Notes: generated by a model not told the origin, from the sequence alone. Counted from the stretch's first letter, positions 32,457 through 45,244 are shown. The stretch is 64,000 bases of DNA from Turritopsis dohrnii (GCA_027922465.2 BQMF02000069.1:372001-436000), one strand, 5' to 3'. Numbers and translations: made by a program.

Positions 32457-34904
32457 ATCAAGAACTTATGAACTAGTCTTGTAATTAAATTATAATATCG
32501 CATAAAATATTTAATTCGATACTAATCAACCAACAATGTACTTCATTTTATTTAGAATATATTTCGATCATCTCGTGATCATCATCAGCTAAAATAAATT
32601 TAAAAACAAGAGGCCTTTGGGCCTTAAGGTCAGCGCAAAAGAAAACTAAGAAATTAAAAGCAATTATATTAGGAAGGCTTATCGTTCAAGGATTAATGCT
32701 AGGAATCTAAGTTTCAGATTTTGAACTGAAAAATTTAAAGGTAACAAAAAAGGGCGTTAAAGAGGGCGCACATAACTGCAAACTAATTACACACAGAATG
32801 TGTGACCAGTGAGGGGAACTGAAAGACCAGTAACGTTAACCAAAGGGAAGAATAAACACTAGACTTCCTTTCAAACATGAGCAATTTCAAGGAGGCTAAT
32901 ATTCGTCGTCATCGAGTTCAAATTCAACAATTGTATCAAATTTTCAGGTACACATACATTTGGAAGATGAATTTTGCTAATGCTCGTGTAATGCACGTAA
33001 ATGTACTGATTACCATACATTATAACAATCAGAAACCATTGACAAACTGTTTACAAAAAGTGCTAGGATCAGATCTTAGACATATAGCTTTCATAAAATT
33101 AATTATATATATAAAAATGAATTTTTAGATTAATACTTTTTAACAAATGCTATATATATCCACTATATTCTCATACTCTGTATGAAAACCTTTAACCTGC
33201 TCTTACATGCTACTTAATACTGTAATAATGACATTTTTCAAGACAATAACATCAAAAAAAAAAAATAATAAAACATTGGGTAAAACTATGAATTTCTTGT
33301 TAATCGAAACACAATTTGCCTTATGAATCATGGAAAATCACAAATTAGTTTCCGCTCTACCTTTTCATAAAAGAAAAGGAATACACTTTCATAAAATTAC
33401 AAACAAACTTTATATGATTGATAATCATACAAGTCTGCCAATAACAAAATATGACATGAAAGAGCACCTATATAGCAGGAAATGTTATTGAAACATTTTT
33501 GAATTCACTAGTCATATTTATAAACAAATGTGCGGAAATTTCAGTACAAATATATCAATTATCTCTGCTCTTAACTTCAAATCTGTTCCCCATGAAAGAA
33601 ATAAAATTCCATTCATCTATAAAATTACTAACCTCTAAAGTAGTATATAAAGTACAATTTTTTGACAATACAGGTTATGATCATCAGAATTACAAAGGGT
33701 TATTCAGCATCAGAGATGAATATAAATAGAAATACTTGATATATTATATTATACTTGTGATACTAACAATAAATAACAATGAATACCAGAACAACTTTTA
33801 TATGGACGACTTTCCGAGTGATGCAATGTTTATAAACACTGACATTGTTTACTTGATAATTGCCGCATAAAAACTTTCATCATCATAGAACACTATTGAT
33901 CAAGTCCTTTTCCTCTAAGCATGTGCATGCACTTTCGTAGGAAATAAAATATTATATACATTTCAAGCTGTTTTTATCCGTTTATTGGTATATACTCTAG
34001 AAGACCCAAAAACACAATAGAAACTCAAGAAAGTCAAAGTCACTTTGGATATTTCTAAACAGCTCGAACCGTTTTCGTTATGTATATATTATCTGAAGCT
34101 GAAGATGATTTAACCGAAATTGATTCTCAAATAATAATGCATTGTTGGTTGGTATTGAATCTCATTGTCTTTTACTGCAAGGTTTTTATAAACAAAAAAC
34201 AATAAAATTTAATTGATCCCCTATCCAATCAGTCATTTTTCTTTGATTAGGCAGAAGTAACAGCATTTCATAAAAAACATGATAATAAAAACGAGACATA
34301 ATAACAAATGAAAACATGTAAATCCAAGAGAATATGGACCCTTGGAAGCAGCAGAGCTATCATATCCATTAGGTCATTTAACCTATCCCCACACACCACC
34401 ACAAAAAACTGCGCAAAATTGAGTATATATATAACCTAAGGTTACTCAAAATACAAAGTTGAAACTATAAGAATTCCTTCGCCTTCTTAGAAGCATAGAT
34501 ATAAAATGTATGTCTGGAGGCATTCTTGTTTCATTATCAAAATTTCGCAAACAAACTGGCTTGAATGCTGAATCTTTCTTCTGGCAAGTTCGCATTCCAA
34601 TTTTTCATTTTACGCCGCACTTACCATGAAAACAAATATGTGACTACTCAATCATGAACGTTTCTTAATTAAACCATGGAACAAATTAGCCTAAGTTCTG
34701 ACAGCCTGCACGGTATCAGCCTAACACTGCGACATTACACACAGAATGACTGACTGACAGGCACGGGGAAATGAAAGATCAGCTTCCTCGCGGCGCTGAC
34801 CAACAAGTTCAAAAGCTGTTCAGATAAAAAATATATCACACTATTCACAATAATTACAACGTAAGACTGAAGATTGAAAACACATCCTATAGTCCGTTCA
34901 CCAC
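32457..34904. other. Long non-coding gap
   Basis: Beyond the trypsin stop I see no coding sequence. It contains the hammerhead-like motif (separate entry) and an imperfect palindrome AAGAGGCCTTTGGGCCTTAA at about 32608-32630. The rest is AT-rich with no recognisable element ends. Confidence 0.4.
32553..32602 (-). ncRNA. Hammerhead-ribozyme-like motif
   Basis: On the minus strand the sequence reads TTTATTTTAG, CTGATGA, T, stem GATCA / TGATC with loop CGAGA, GAAA, a short stretch TATATT, then CTAAATAAA. The two invariant core boxes (CUGAUGA and GAAA) are exact. Stem II has five pairs. The flanking stem I strands can pair over about nine bases with one bulge. Stem III would be minimal, as in many retroelement hammerheads. 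No associated protein frame is nearby. Confidence 0.5.
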
Positions 34905-35930
34905 ATTCATGGCCAAAGTGGTTCAATACAATGCTTGTTTAGCTATTACTGGCTGCTTTCGTGGGTCATTTAGAGAAAAGTTATATTCTGAGCTCGGTCT
35001 TGAAAGTTTAGCTGACCGGCGTTACAGCAGGAGGCTATTTTTCTTCTATAAAATCTTAAACGGTCTTGCTCCACAATGTTTATTTAAATAATCTACCAGC
35101 TCAGAATTCAGCTTTACTCAACCTTAGAAAGCGACCTCCTTTTCTAGTGGAAGGTCGTACATAACGGTACCTCAACTCCTTTTTTTTCTTTTTGCATGTC
35201 GCAGTGGAACAGCCTGAATAGTCATATAAGAGAACTTCCATCTGTTTCTTGTTTCAAACGTGCTATTTTTGAATTTTTGAGACCAAAAGCTACACCGTCT
35301 TATAATCTACGAAATGATCTACCTTGCTCTCACATTACTTACACTGATGAGGTTGGCTTCAGTCACTTATGTGAGCATAAGTTTAGACATGGCTTTTTAG
35401 ATACTCTTGATCCTTTTTGTACATGTCGCACTAATTCTATTGAAACCACTGAGCACTACCTATTGCATTGTCCCAACTTCTCTAATGAACGGCTTGCTCT
35501 TTTCAACAGACTTCACAATCTTGACATAATAATGCCTGTACTGCTCAATCCTCATTATTTATGTCGGATATGGTTAGATGGTGATCAGTGTCTTACATGT
35601 AAATTAAATTTTGAGATTTTAAGATCTACCATAAAGTTCGTATTAGATTCCAACAGGTTGTGGACCTCTCTTTTGATACGTTAGATGTATCTCTTTTGTT
35701 TTACTTTAATATGTGTAGTTACCAATATAATAATTTATGTATTTATTTGTTGTTTATTTGTTTGTTTTTTTTTTATCATTTACTTTTTATTTCATCCTCC
35801 TGGCGACATCACTTTAATGGCCTGCGGGAGGATGGAAAAATTGTATTTTTTATTTTTGTATTTTTGTGATTTGTATTTTTGTACTCGCATTTGTGCGTCT
35901 TGTAATAAAAATTTCATATAAAAAAACCCC
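34905..35930 (+). pseudogene. LINE-D: 3' fragment of a non-LTR retrotransposon
   Basis: A plus-strand frame (34909-35091) gives FREKLYSELGLESLADRRYS and FFYKILNGLAPQCLF, typical of the ORF2 C-terminus. After a damaged stretch, 35196-35684 gives WNSLNSHIRELPSVSCFKRA, FSHLCEHKFRHGFLDTLDPF, CTCRTNSIETTEHYLLHCPN and a stop. The Cys/His cluster is the usual C-terminal motif of this LINE type. The 3' UTR has a GC-rich segment (CCTCCTGGCGACATCA near 35795) and an A-rich end near 35930. Confidence 0.87.
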
Positions 35931-37057
35931 CAAATAAAACAAAACAAAAAAACACAAAAAAGATAGCTCATGTTCTTCACACCATTTCAAGAAAGCCACT
36001 ATATACTCACATTCGACTCCGTGTTTTGTATATTATATTGATAATTATAGAGCAAGTAGGTAATACATGAAAAGGAATATTTTCATGCTACAAGATTCAT
36101 TGAGCAGACTGGCAGAAATCTATATACCCGTTTGAATTTTGTGAAAAAAAACTGTTTTGATTGACTTGGATCTCAAAAAGTATCCAGTGCCAGATAATTT
36201 GACAAGATCCTACATTATAGGAACTTCTTGTCATAAATAGTCTAACCACAAGAACCAGTTTGAGCATCAGATTCTCCCCTCTGAAAGAAAAATCTTTGTA
36301 AAACTGTCGTGTTATTAAAAGCAACACTGAATCAAAGCCAGGTTCCTAAGCGAATCCAATGAAACCTCCGAATAGCAATTATTCCATCTAGCAGATCCTT
36401 TCAAATAACGGGCAGACCGTTAAGACCAGAAATTTTTACTATAAAATCTTTATGAAAATCTCTTTACAACAGACAGTAAAAGGGGGCACCTGTCATTAGT
36501 GGACGGATAAACCAAGTCTTATTTGAACTTTTCTTGTGAAATTTACTTCTAAACAGCGGAAAGTGGTATGGAAAGTGTTGTGCTGCAGGGATTTACCTGT
36601 TTGGGTCAATACTACTAGAAGAAGCATCAAAAATTAAAGAAAGTTGTATAGTTGAGTGGTTGGAAAAATGGAAATAGAACATACGAAGAAATATATCTCA
36701 ACTACAGATTTCTGTAGTTCCACACTATTTATAGCCTCTTTCTTTGCCTTGTACTCCTAAAACGTTTAAATAACGCCTTAGATTGAATATAAGAGCTAAA
36801 AGCGCACCAAATGTCGATTACATAGATTACAGAAGTGCAAACCTGGAGTAAGTTTCAAAATCAAATCAAATTTTCTGATTGAACTTTTATTTTTGGTGCA
36901 TTGCGAACTCCCCATTCGTATGAAACTTGCCAATAACTTAAGAGCTCTATTTGTCGTTGTTCTGGAGGGTGACAGCGAAGGTAAAAAGGTTAAACAGTAT
37001 GAACATGCAAACAGGCCTTGAGAACAAGGCTAAGCTTTATCCTGCTTTTTATTATCA
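35931..37057. other. Non-coding gap
   Basis: No gene or clear repeat is recognised. Confidence 0.4.
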
Positions 37058-37553
37058 CCAGCGGGCACAAGACGTCTTTGAGACGTCTTATTTTAATCGT
37101 AAAGTGGTCGTTTGCTTTCCAGATCATTTTGGGACGTCGTAGGGACGTCTGAAACGGGACGTCGCAATTGGGATCCTTTTACGACGTTTTTGGGACGTCT
37201 TTATACGGATTGAATAACGATCTTTGAAACAATTATAGACTTTCAAAAGCAATCAGTCTGTACAGAATGATTTATTGTAAATGTTTTTAAACGTTTTGGC
37301 AACAAGCAGCGGTGGCATAACGGTTACGAGTTCGGCTGGCACACCAGAGGTTCCAGGTTCGGGTCCGCCTGTGGCCTATAACAATTTTTGAAAGAGTAAA
37401 TTTCATAATCCTGCGACGTCGTTACGATGTCGTTGGGATGTCATCGAGACGTCTCAGTGAAGATGTAATTGGGACGTCTTTTGAGATTCCCACTTCGCGA
37501 CCATTTTGCGACGTCTTAGGGACGTCTTGAAAAGACGTCTTTGTGCCCGCTGG
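37058..37553. mobile_element. GACGTC-rich MITE with a tRNA-like core
   Basis: The ends CCAGCGGGCACAA and the complement TTGTGCCCGCTGG are inverted, and both continue into AGACGTCTTT-like sequence. The hexamer GACGTC occurs about twelve times in 496 bases, spread over both arms. The centre contains a tRNA-like segment (37307-37376). Target duplication was not clear. Confidence 0.8.
37307..37376 (+). repeat. tRNA-like segment with A and B boxes inside the GACGTC MITE
   Basis: GTGGCATAACGGTTACGAG resembles an internal A box and GGTTCGGGTCC a B box at normal spacing. The outer bases do not form an acceptor stem, so this is a SINE-like or captured tRNA relic rather than a functional tRNA gene. 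Confidence 0.55.
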
Positions 37554-39145
37554 GCATTGCATTTTGCTCAAAATTTTGTCATGAAACGATAGAAAAGCTA
37601 TTCCTATAGTCATTATTTAACTTACATTCTTATCTTTATTCAGTTTTAACCATCAACCATCTCTTGAATACAACATTGATATCAATTGAAAACTTGAATG
37701 ATTTGTGTAATGGTAACAAAATTTGTTCATTCATTCGATTCGAACAGGTGTATAGGAAAATATAAAAGAGAATGTATATTTATCTTCTTATCATATTGTA
37801 CAGTGCAGAGAAATGGATCACAAGTAGGTACATATTCGTTCAGAAAGCCGAGTGTGTTCATCTTACAAATCGTTACCATTACATTGATAGGTTGAAAACT
37901 CTTATAAAAGTATTTAATATAAGCCAGCCCTGAGCCTTACCCTTACTAACTCAAATACAATTCACAAGGTTTGCAGCGTAAAGAATCATGGTAACGATTT
38001 CAGACGAACGTATTAAGCCACAAAAATCACTGTCTTCTCCAATTTCCTTTTTCTTTCGAGGTGTTTTCACATGTGCTTGATATGGACATTTTATTGACTT
38101 TTCAAACATAAAATACAGTCTGTGAAAATATCGATGTACTTTGAACATTTTGTTTCAACGATAATTTGATGGCAACCCTTTAGGTTATAACTACCCATTT
38201 ACATGAGCGGCTTGCAGTTTTAAGTGACTGAGGGAAAAAAAGGTTTTTCCTGAAACATAATTGCCCAATATGGTTATACGACGGAGAAAATTTTGGGTTC
38301 AAGAAACTCTTAAAACGACTCAGAGGCTTTTAAAAAACGCATTTTATTTGTTGATAATGCACACAAATGTACTAATGAAATTAAATCATTCTTATGAAAA
38401 GTCACTGGAGATCCTTTGAGTTCCGACGCCTTGCTGCTTCTATCAATGATATTTTATCTGCTATATCAGTTTGGACATTTAAAATTGACAACGAATTGAA
38501 TCCTTTTTGACCCACAGTTCATCTGATCCAAGTTTCGATAATCTTTTGTTTAAAAAAGAGCGTTCAGACTTGTCAGTGTGATCAGAATTATGGTCAAGAC
38601 GTTCCTTATCAATTGTCGTTTTCGCATATTTCGCGAAAATCAGCTGGTGCAGACTGATAAAAAATGGAGGGAAGGAGATGTTGGAGGTGGATTTCGCCGG
38701 AGATTTCGATCGTGTTCATTTGGAAAGCAATTTCATCTCCTTCACTCCATTTTTTATCAGTGTGAATAGACCGTACTCGAATTTTTTTGTGCTTTGTCTA
38801 AACCAACAAGTATGGTCTCCTTTTAAAGATGTAAATTGCTTTTAATTATCCCACCACGGAATGGAAATAATAAATGAATAAGTAAGAAGAAATATAGAAT
38901 AAAAGTAGAATGTACAGAAACGAGGGGAAACTTGATAACAGGTGTATAAACAGAAAGGTTTAATAGTGTTCGGCAAACGATTAAGTTGATCTATATGCGA
39001 ATTTTCAAATAAATGAAATGAAAGCACTTTGGTTTGCGTCCGAGAATTGAAATGTTTATGGAATCAAGTCAAATGTCGAATTTGTTGGTGATGAGATTTT
39101 AACCATTCAATTCTTCTACATCTTCTGGTATCTTTATCATTTTAG
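37554..39145. other. Gap upstream of the PAN gene
   Basis: No first exon for the downstream gene could be fixed here. It contains a hairpin MITE at about 38652-38762. Otherwise nothing is recognised. Confidence 0.4.
38652..38762. mobile_element. Short hairpin MITE
   Basis: ACTGATAAAAAATGGAGGGA followed by AGGAGATG (38653-38681) is repeated in inverted orientation at 38734-38762, with one mismatch over about 27 pairs and a loop of about 52 bases. Outside the arms the similarity decays quickly. A miRNA-type precursor is an alternative reading. Confidence 0.6.
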
Positions 39146-40736
39146 AATTCTTGTCTTTGTGTGTTGTTGGTTCGTTGCGATTTGCAAGATATTGCGGTTA
39201 CCTTGCAAGTTTGACGCTGACTTTTCAGCCATCAATCCAGATACATATCTACAAAGCAATTTAACTGCACTACACGAAGATGTTGTTGTGACAGAGTGCA
39301 TCAAGTTATGTATTCTGGAAACGACATGCAAATCATTTAGCTACAATAAGGTAGAAAGTAAATGTGCTTTGTTTGACGCTGTCTTGGAAGATGTTAGTGC
39401 TGAAGATGTCGAACGTCTGGGTTGGATTCATTATCAAACTGAAGCAAAGAAAACAAAGGTAACCGTCATTTTCTTAGTGACTAAGCTATTGAATCCGAAA
39501 CAACGTTTGACCTTGAGAAGGTTTGAATCTCAGATGTAGCATTAAAACATTAATTCTTTCACATTAATCTAAGTCTTCCGAAACTAAAGTTAAATTCACG
39601 TCACCAGTTTAAAGTTTTATAAGAGGTCTTGATAAAATAACAGCTACACAGCGGCGTATCGTGAAAAATAAATGGAGGGTCCAATTAAAGAATAAAAAGG
39701 GCACTGAATTTTAAAATTATAGCTTAATACTTATTTGTGTTATGAGCATCGAACTTCTATTTTTGATTGTTTTTAGAATTCAAAGCGGTATAACAATTTA
39801 TTAGAACAACTAATTACATCTCTTAATATTTTTTCTACGAGAAAATCTCCAACAAGATAGGCTTGATTACCTTGTTTGTTTGAGATGTTGTTATTAATAA
39901 TACCTGCTCGTTCCAATCCCGTCTCTTATTGTTCAAACTTATTGTTCTTTCTAGTTATGACAGTTCCCATAAAAGCCGTTAAAAGTATTCACTGCAATTT
40001 ACATATACACACCGTACATAGCTAAATGACAGTGAATCCCAATAGAAAGAAATTACCAAGAAGAATAAATTTCAGAATGAATGTTCTCATGTTGTTTTAT
40101 TATTTGAGATAATGTCGAGTAAATCATTTTTGCAAAAGTATCTGATACTCATTTTTTACAGGTTGGTGAAGTTTGCCAAGAATTAGATCCATGCCCTCTT
40201 CAGTATTGCGAAGATATATGCGAAGCGCCGGGATTTCATTGTGGCTTAGGTAATCTTAAACGCATATTCAGTCAATTTTAGGACAGGATATTTCCCCCTC
40301 CCTTGAAGATGAGTGAGGTCTTTTACCAACGCGATATGAAGCAACTCAACAATTTCAATTTATTAGTGGGTCTAACATTGTCATTCTACTAAAAGCAGTC
40401 TCTGAGTAGGTTAAAATGCAAATAGCTTTCTGTCTAGAAGCTGTTAGATTGAGAAAAAGCTGACTAAACAGTAATATTAAATTTGAAACTAAAAACTATT
40501 TTTTAGTATTATGCGAATTCAAAGCCGGCGATGGTCTTGGCAGTAGTGAAACTTACATTGGTGATGGTTTCACTGAAAAACAATGCGTTGAAAGGTGTTG
40601 GAACACTAAGAAAAAGATTTCTACAACAAATGGGGCAACTATCAGCACCGATGGTCAAGGAAGGTGTTATTGTGAAAGAAACATGTCAAAAAGAGAGGAA
40701 AACCCATTGTACAACAGCTGCATCTTTGGAGAATGA
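39146..40736 (+). CDS. Secreted PAN/apple-domain and cysteine-rich protein, copy 1 (5' exon missing)
   Basis: Three exons join in phase. Exon a (about 39146-39458, acceptor ATCATTTTAG) encodes a hydrophobic signal-like stretch (ILVFVCCWFVAICKIL) and a PAN/apple-like domain with CKFDADF and ECIKLCILETTCKSFSYNK. Exon b (40162-40249) encodes a Cys-rich segment (VCQELDPCPLQYCEDICEAP). Exon c (40507-40736) encodes FKAGDGLGSSETYIGDGFTE, CVERCW and GRCYCERNMSKREENPLYNS, then CIFGE and a stop at 40734. Exon c is read in a frame different from the longest ATG frame. Donor and acceptor phases (0, then 1) fit perfectly. The starting Met is probably in an upstream exon that I could not identify. Likely an extracellular adhesion or lectin-like protein; function unknown. 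Confidence 0.72.
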
Positions 40737-41255
40737 TAGAACTACAACCATGATATGTTCTTGCAGGTTTTTCGTGTTCTCTACTTTCAATATATAGAGA
40801 TTTGCTAAGAGGTCGTTGCATTTGGTTCCTTCCAAATGCTGAACAAGACGACGTTAAATGTCTTACACCATGAAGCTGTGATGCCTCAATGTGGCGATTT
40901 TAACAGGGCTCCTAATAAGAAACGTATCACACACAACAGTGAATATTACAAACCCGAACTGAGTCTACAAAACTTTTTGTAAGAAACAAAAGATTGTTGT
41001 TATAAGAAAAAACACGAAAATTTCTTATTTTTCGCTGACGTCAGCACGCAAAATTTTTTTTTTCAATTTTTGCTTTGGTTTCCCGATTTCTCACACTTTG
41101 AACAAGCTCTGTACAAAATTTGAAGAATATATCTTCAATTGACATAGAGTTACGGCTGTTTTTCTTGATAATCTAGGTATTTATTAATTCTCGTCTGTAA
41201 CATACACACCCTGAAGAAATTTGAAAACTGCTTACATTGTTATTTTAATTTAACT

Positions 41256-42735
41256 CAATTTAACTGCACTACACGAAGATGTTGTTGTGACAGAGTGCAT
41301 CAAGTTATGTATTCTGGAAACGACATGCAAATCATTTAGCTACAATAAGGTAGAAAGTAAATGTGCTTTGTTTGACGCTGTCTTGGAAGATGTTAGTGCT
41401 GAAGATGTCGAACGTCTGGGTTGGATTCATTATCAAACTGAAGCAAAGAAAACAAAGGTAACCGTCATTTTCTTAGTGACTAAGCTATTGAATCCGAAAC
41501 AACGTTTGACCTTGAGAAGGTTTGAATCTCAGATGTAGCATTAAAACATTAATTCTTTCACATTAATCTAAGTCTTCCGAAACTAAAGTTAAATTCACGT
41601 CACCAGTTTAAAGTTTTATAAGAGGTCTTGATAAAATAACAGCTACACAGCGGCGTATCGTGAAAAATAAATGGAGGGTCCAATTAAAGAATAAAAAGGG
41701 CACTGAATTTTAAAATTATAGCTTAATACTTATTTGTGTTATGAGCATCGAACTTCTATTTTTGATTGTTTTTAGAATTCAAAGCGGTATAACAATTTAT
41801 TAGAACAACTAATTACATCTCTTAATATTTTTTCTACGAGAAAATCTCCAACAAGATAGGCTTGATTACCTTGTTTGTTTGAGATGTTGTTATTAATAAT
41901 ACCTGCTCGTTCCAATCCCGTCTCTTATTGTTCAAACTTATTGTTCTTTCTAGTTATGACAGTTCCCATAAAAGCCGTTAAAAGTATTCACTGCAATTTA
42001 CATATACACACCGTACATAGCTAAATGACAGTGAATCCCAATAGAAAGAAATTACCAAGAAGAATAAATTTCAGAATGAATGTTCTCATGTTGTTTTATT
42101 ATTTGAGATAATGTCGAGTAAATCATTTTTGCAAAAGTATCTGATACTCATTTTTTACAGGTTGGTGAAGTTTGCCAAGAATTAGATCCATGCCCTCTTC
42201 AGTATTGCGAAGATATATGCGAAGCGCCGGGATTTCATTGTGGCTTAGGTAATCTTAAACGCATATTCAGTCAATTTTAGGACAGGATATTTCCCCCTCC
42301 CTTGAAGATGAGTGAGGTCTTTTACCAACGCGATATGAAGCAACTCAACAATTTCAATTTATTAGTGGGTCTAACATTGTCATTCTACTAAAAGCAGTCT
42401 CTGAGTAGGTTAAAATGCAAATAGCTTTCTGTCTAGAAGCTGTTAGATTGAGAAAAAGCTGACTAAACAGTAATATTAAATTTGAAACTAAAAACTATTT
42501 TTTAGTATTATGCGAATTCAAAGCCGGCGATGGTCTTGGCAGTAGTGAAACTTACATTGGTGATGGTTTCACTGAAAAACAATGCGTTGAAAGGTGTTGG
42601 AACACTAAGAAAAAGATTTCTACAACAAATGGGGCAACTATCAGCACCGATGGTCAAGGAAGGTGTTATTGTGAAAGAAACATGTCAAAAAGAGAGGAAA
42701 ACCCATTGTACAACAGCTGCATCTTTGGAGAATGA
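41256..42735 (+). pseudogene. PAN/cysteine-rich gene, 5'-truncated copy 2
   Basis: Same exons as copy 1, shifted by 1,999 bases: exon a remnant to 41457, exon b 42161-42248, exon c 42506-42735. The unit starts inside exon a, so the signal-like stretch and first PAN cysteine are missing, and an in-frame TAA lies a few bases upstream of the junction. It could only be expressed as extra 3' exons if spliced from exon b onward, which phase would not prevent. Confidence 0.75.
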
Positions 42736-43254
42736 TAGAACTACAACCATGATATGTTCTTGCAGGTTTTTCGTGTTCTCTACTTTCAATATATAGAGAT
42801 TTGCTAAGAGGTCGTTGCATTTGGTTCCTTCCAAATGCTGAACAAGACGACGTTAAATGTCTTACACCATGAAGCTGTGATGCCTCAATGTGGCGATTTT
42901 AACAGGGCTCCTAATAAGAAACGTATCACACACAACAGTGAATATTACAAACCCGAACTGAGTCTACAAAACTTTTTGTAAGAAACAAAAGATTGTTGTT
43001 ATAAGAAAAAACACGAAAATTTCTTATTTTTCGCTGACGTCAGCACGCAAAATTTTTTTTTTCAATTTTTGCTTTGGTTTCCCGATTTCTCACACTTTGA
43101 ACAAGCTCTGTACAAAATTTGAAGAATATATCTTCAATTGACATAGAGTTACGGCTGTTTTTCTTGATAATCTAGGTATTTATTAATTCTCGTCTGTAAC
43201 ATACACACCCTGAAGAAATTTGAAAACTGCTTACATTGTTATTTTAATTTAACT

Positions 43255-44734
43255 CAATTTAACTGCACTACACGAAGATGTTGTTGTGACAGAGTGCATC
43301 AAGTTATGTATTCTGGAAACGACATGCAAATCATTTAGCTACAATAAGGTAGAAAGTAAATGTGCTTTGTTTGACGCTGTCTTGGAAGATGTTAGTGCTG
43401 AAGATGTCGAACGTCTGGGTTGGATTCATTATCAAACTGAAGCAAAGAAAACAAAGGTAACCGTCATTTTCTTAGTGACTAAGCTATTGAATCCGAAACA
43501 ACGTTTGACCTTGAGAAGGTTTGAATCTCAGATGTAGCATTAAAACATTAATTCTTTCACATTAATCTAAGTCTTCCGAAACTAAAGTTAAATTCACGTC
43601 ACCAGTTTAAAGTTTTATAAGAGGTCTTGATAAAATAACAGCTACACAGCGGCGTATCGTGAAAAATAAATGGAGGGTCCAATTAAAGAATAAAAAGGGC
43701 ACTGAATTTTAAAATTATAGCTTAATACTTATTTGTGTTATGAGCATCGAACTTCTATTTTTGATTGTTTTTAGAATTCAAAGCGGTATAACAATTTATT
43801 AGAACAACTAATTACATCTCTTAATATTTTTTCTACGAGAAAATCTCCAACAAGATAGGCTTGATTACCTTGTTTGTTTGAGATGTTGTTATTAATAATA
43901 CCTGCTCGTTCCAATCCCGTCTCTTATTGTTCAAACTTATTGTTCTTTCTAGTTATGACAGTTCCCATAAAAGCCGTTAAAAGTATTCACTGCAATTTAC
44001 ATATACACACCGTACATAGCTAAATGACAGTGAATCCCAATAGAAAGAAATTACCAAGAAGAATAAATTTCAGAATGAATGTTCTCATGTTGTTTTATTA
44101 TTTGAGATAATGTCGAGTAAATCATTTTTGCAAAAGTATCTGATACTCATTTTTTACAGGTTGGTGAAGTTTGCCAAGAATTAGATCCATGCCCTCTTCA
44201 GTATTGCGAAGATATATGCGAAGCGCCGGGATTTCATTGTGGCTTAGGTAATCTTAAACGCATATTCAGTCAATTTTAGGACAGGATATTTCCCCCTCCC
44301 TTGAAGATGAGTGAGGTCTTTTACCAACGCGATATGAAGCAACTCAACAATTTCAATTTATTAGTGGGTGTAACATTGTCATTCCACTAAAAGCAGTCTC
44401 TGAGTAGGTTAAAATGCAAATAGCTTTCTGTCTAGAAGCTGTTAGATTGAGAAAAAGCTGACTAAACAGTAATATTAAATTTGAAACTAAAAACTATTTT
44501 TTAGTATTATGCGAATTCAAAGCCGGCGATGGTCTTGGCAGTAGTGAAACTTACATTGGTGATGGTTTCACTGAAAAACAATGCGTTGAAAGGTGTTGGA
44601 ACACTAAGAAAAAGATTTCTACAACAAATGGGGCAACTATCAGCACCGATGGTCAAGGAAGGTGTTATTGTGAAAGAAACATGTCAAAAAGAGAGGAAAA
44701 CCCATTGTACAACAGCTGCATCTTTGGAGAATGA
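43255..44734 (+). pseudogene. PAN/cysteine-rich gene, 5'-truncated copy 3
   Basis: Exon a remnant to 43456, exon b 44160-44247, exon c 44505-44734. It has the same truncation as copy 2. The coding segments look identical to copies 1 and 2; the two differences I noticed are in the intron between exons b and c. Confidence 0.75.
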
Positions 44735-45244
44735 TAGAACTACAACCATGATATGTTCTTGCAGGTTTTTCGTGTTCTCTACTTTCAATATATAGAGATT
44801 TGCTAAGAGGTCGTTGCATTTGGTTCCTTCCAAATGCTGAACAAGACGACGTTAAATGTCTTACACCATGAAGCTGTGATGCCTCAATGTGGCGATTTTA
44901 ACAGGGCTCCTAATAAGAAACGTATCACACACAACAGTGAATATTACAAACCCGAACTGAGTCTACAAAACTTTTTGTAAGAAACAAAAGATTGTTGTTA
45001 TAAGAAAAAACACGAAAATTTCTTATTTTTCGCTGACGTCAGCACGCAAAATTTTTTTTTTCAATTTTTGCTTTGGTTTCCCGATTTCTCACACTTTGAA
45101 CAAGCTCTGTACAAAATTTGAAGAATATATCTTCAATTGACATAGAGTTACGGCTGTTTTTCTTGATAATCTAGGTATTTATTAATTCTCGTCTGTAACA
45201 TACACACCCTGAAGAAATTTGAAAACTGCTTACATTGTTATTTT

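Larger units (their letters stand above)
39257..45244 (+). repeat. Three tandem copies of a 1,999-bp unit
   Basis: Units start at 39257, 41256 and 43255. The third ends at 45244, where similarity stops abruptly. Copies are joined by a 9-base AATTTAACT. By eye the copies differ only at about two positions, in the third copy near 44369-44383. Each unit carries most of exon a, exons b and c, and about 500 bases of 3' sequence with a GCTGACGTCAGC palindrome. This is either a very recent tandem duplication or an assembly artefact. Confidence 0.97.

Noticed and set aside
37307..37376. Functional tRNA gene
   Set aside because: A and B boxes are present, but the acceptor stem does not pair and the segment sits in the middle of a MITE.
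40531..40797. 88-residue ATG frame repeated in all three tandem units
   Set aside because: It is a shadow of exon c. The frame that joins exon b in phase and carries the conserved Cys pattern is a different one and ends at 40736.
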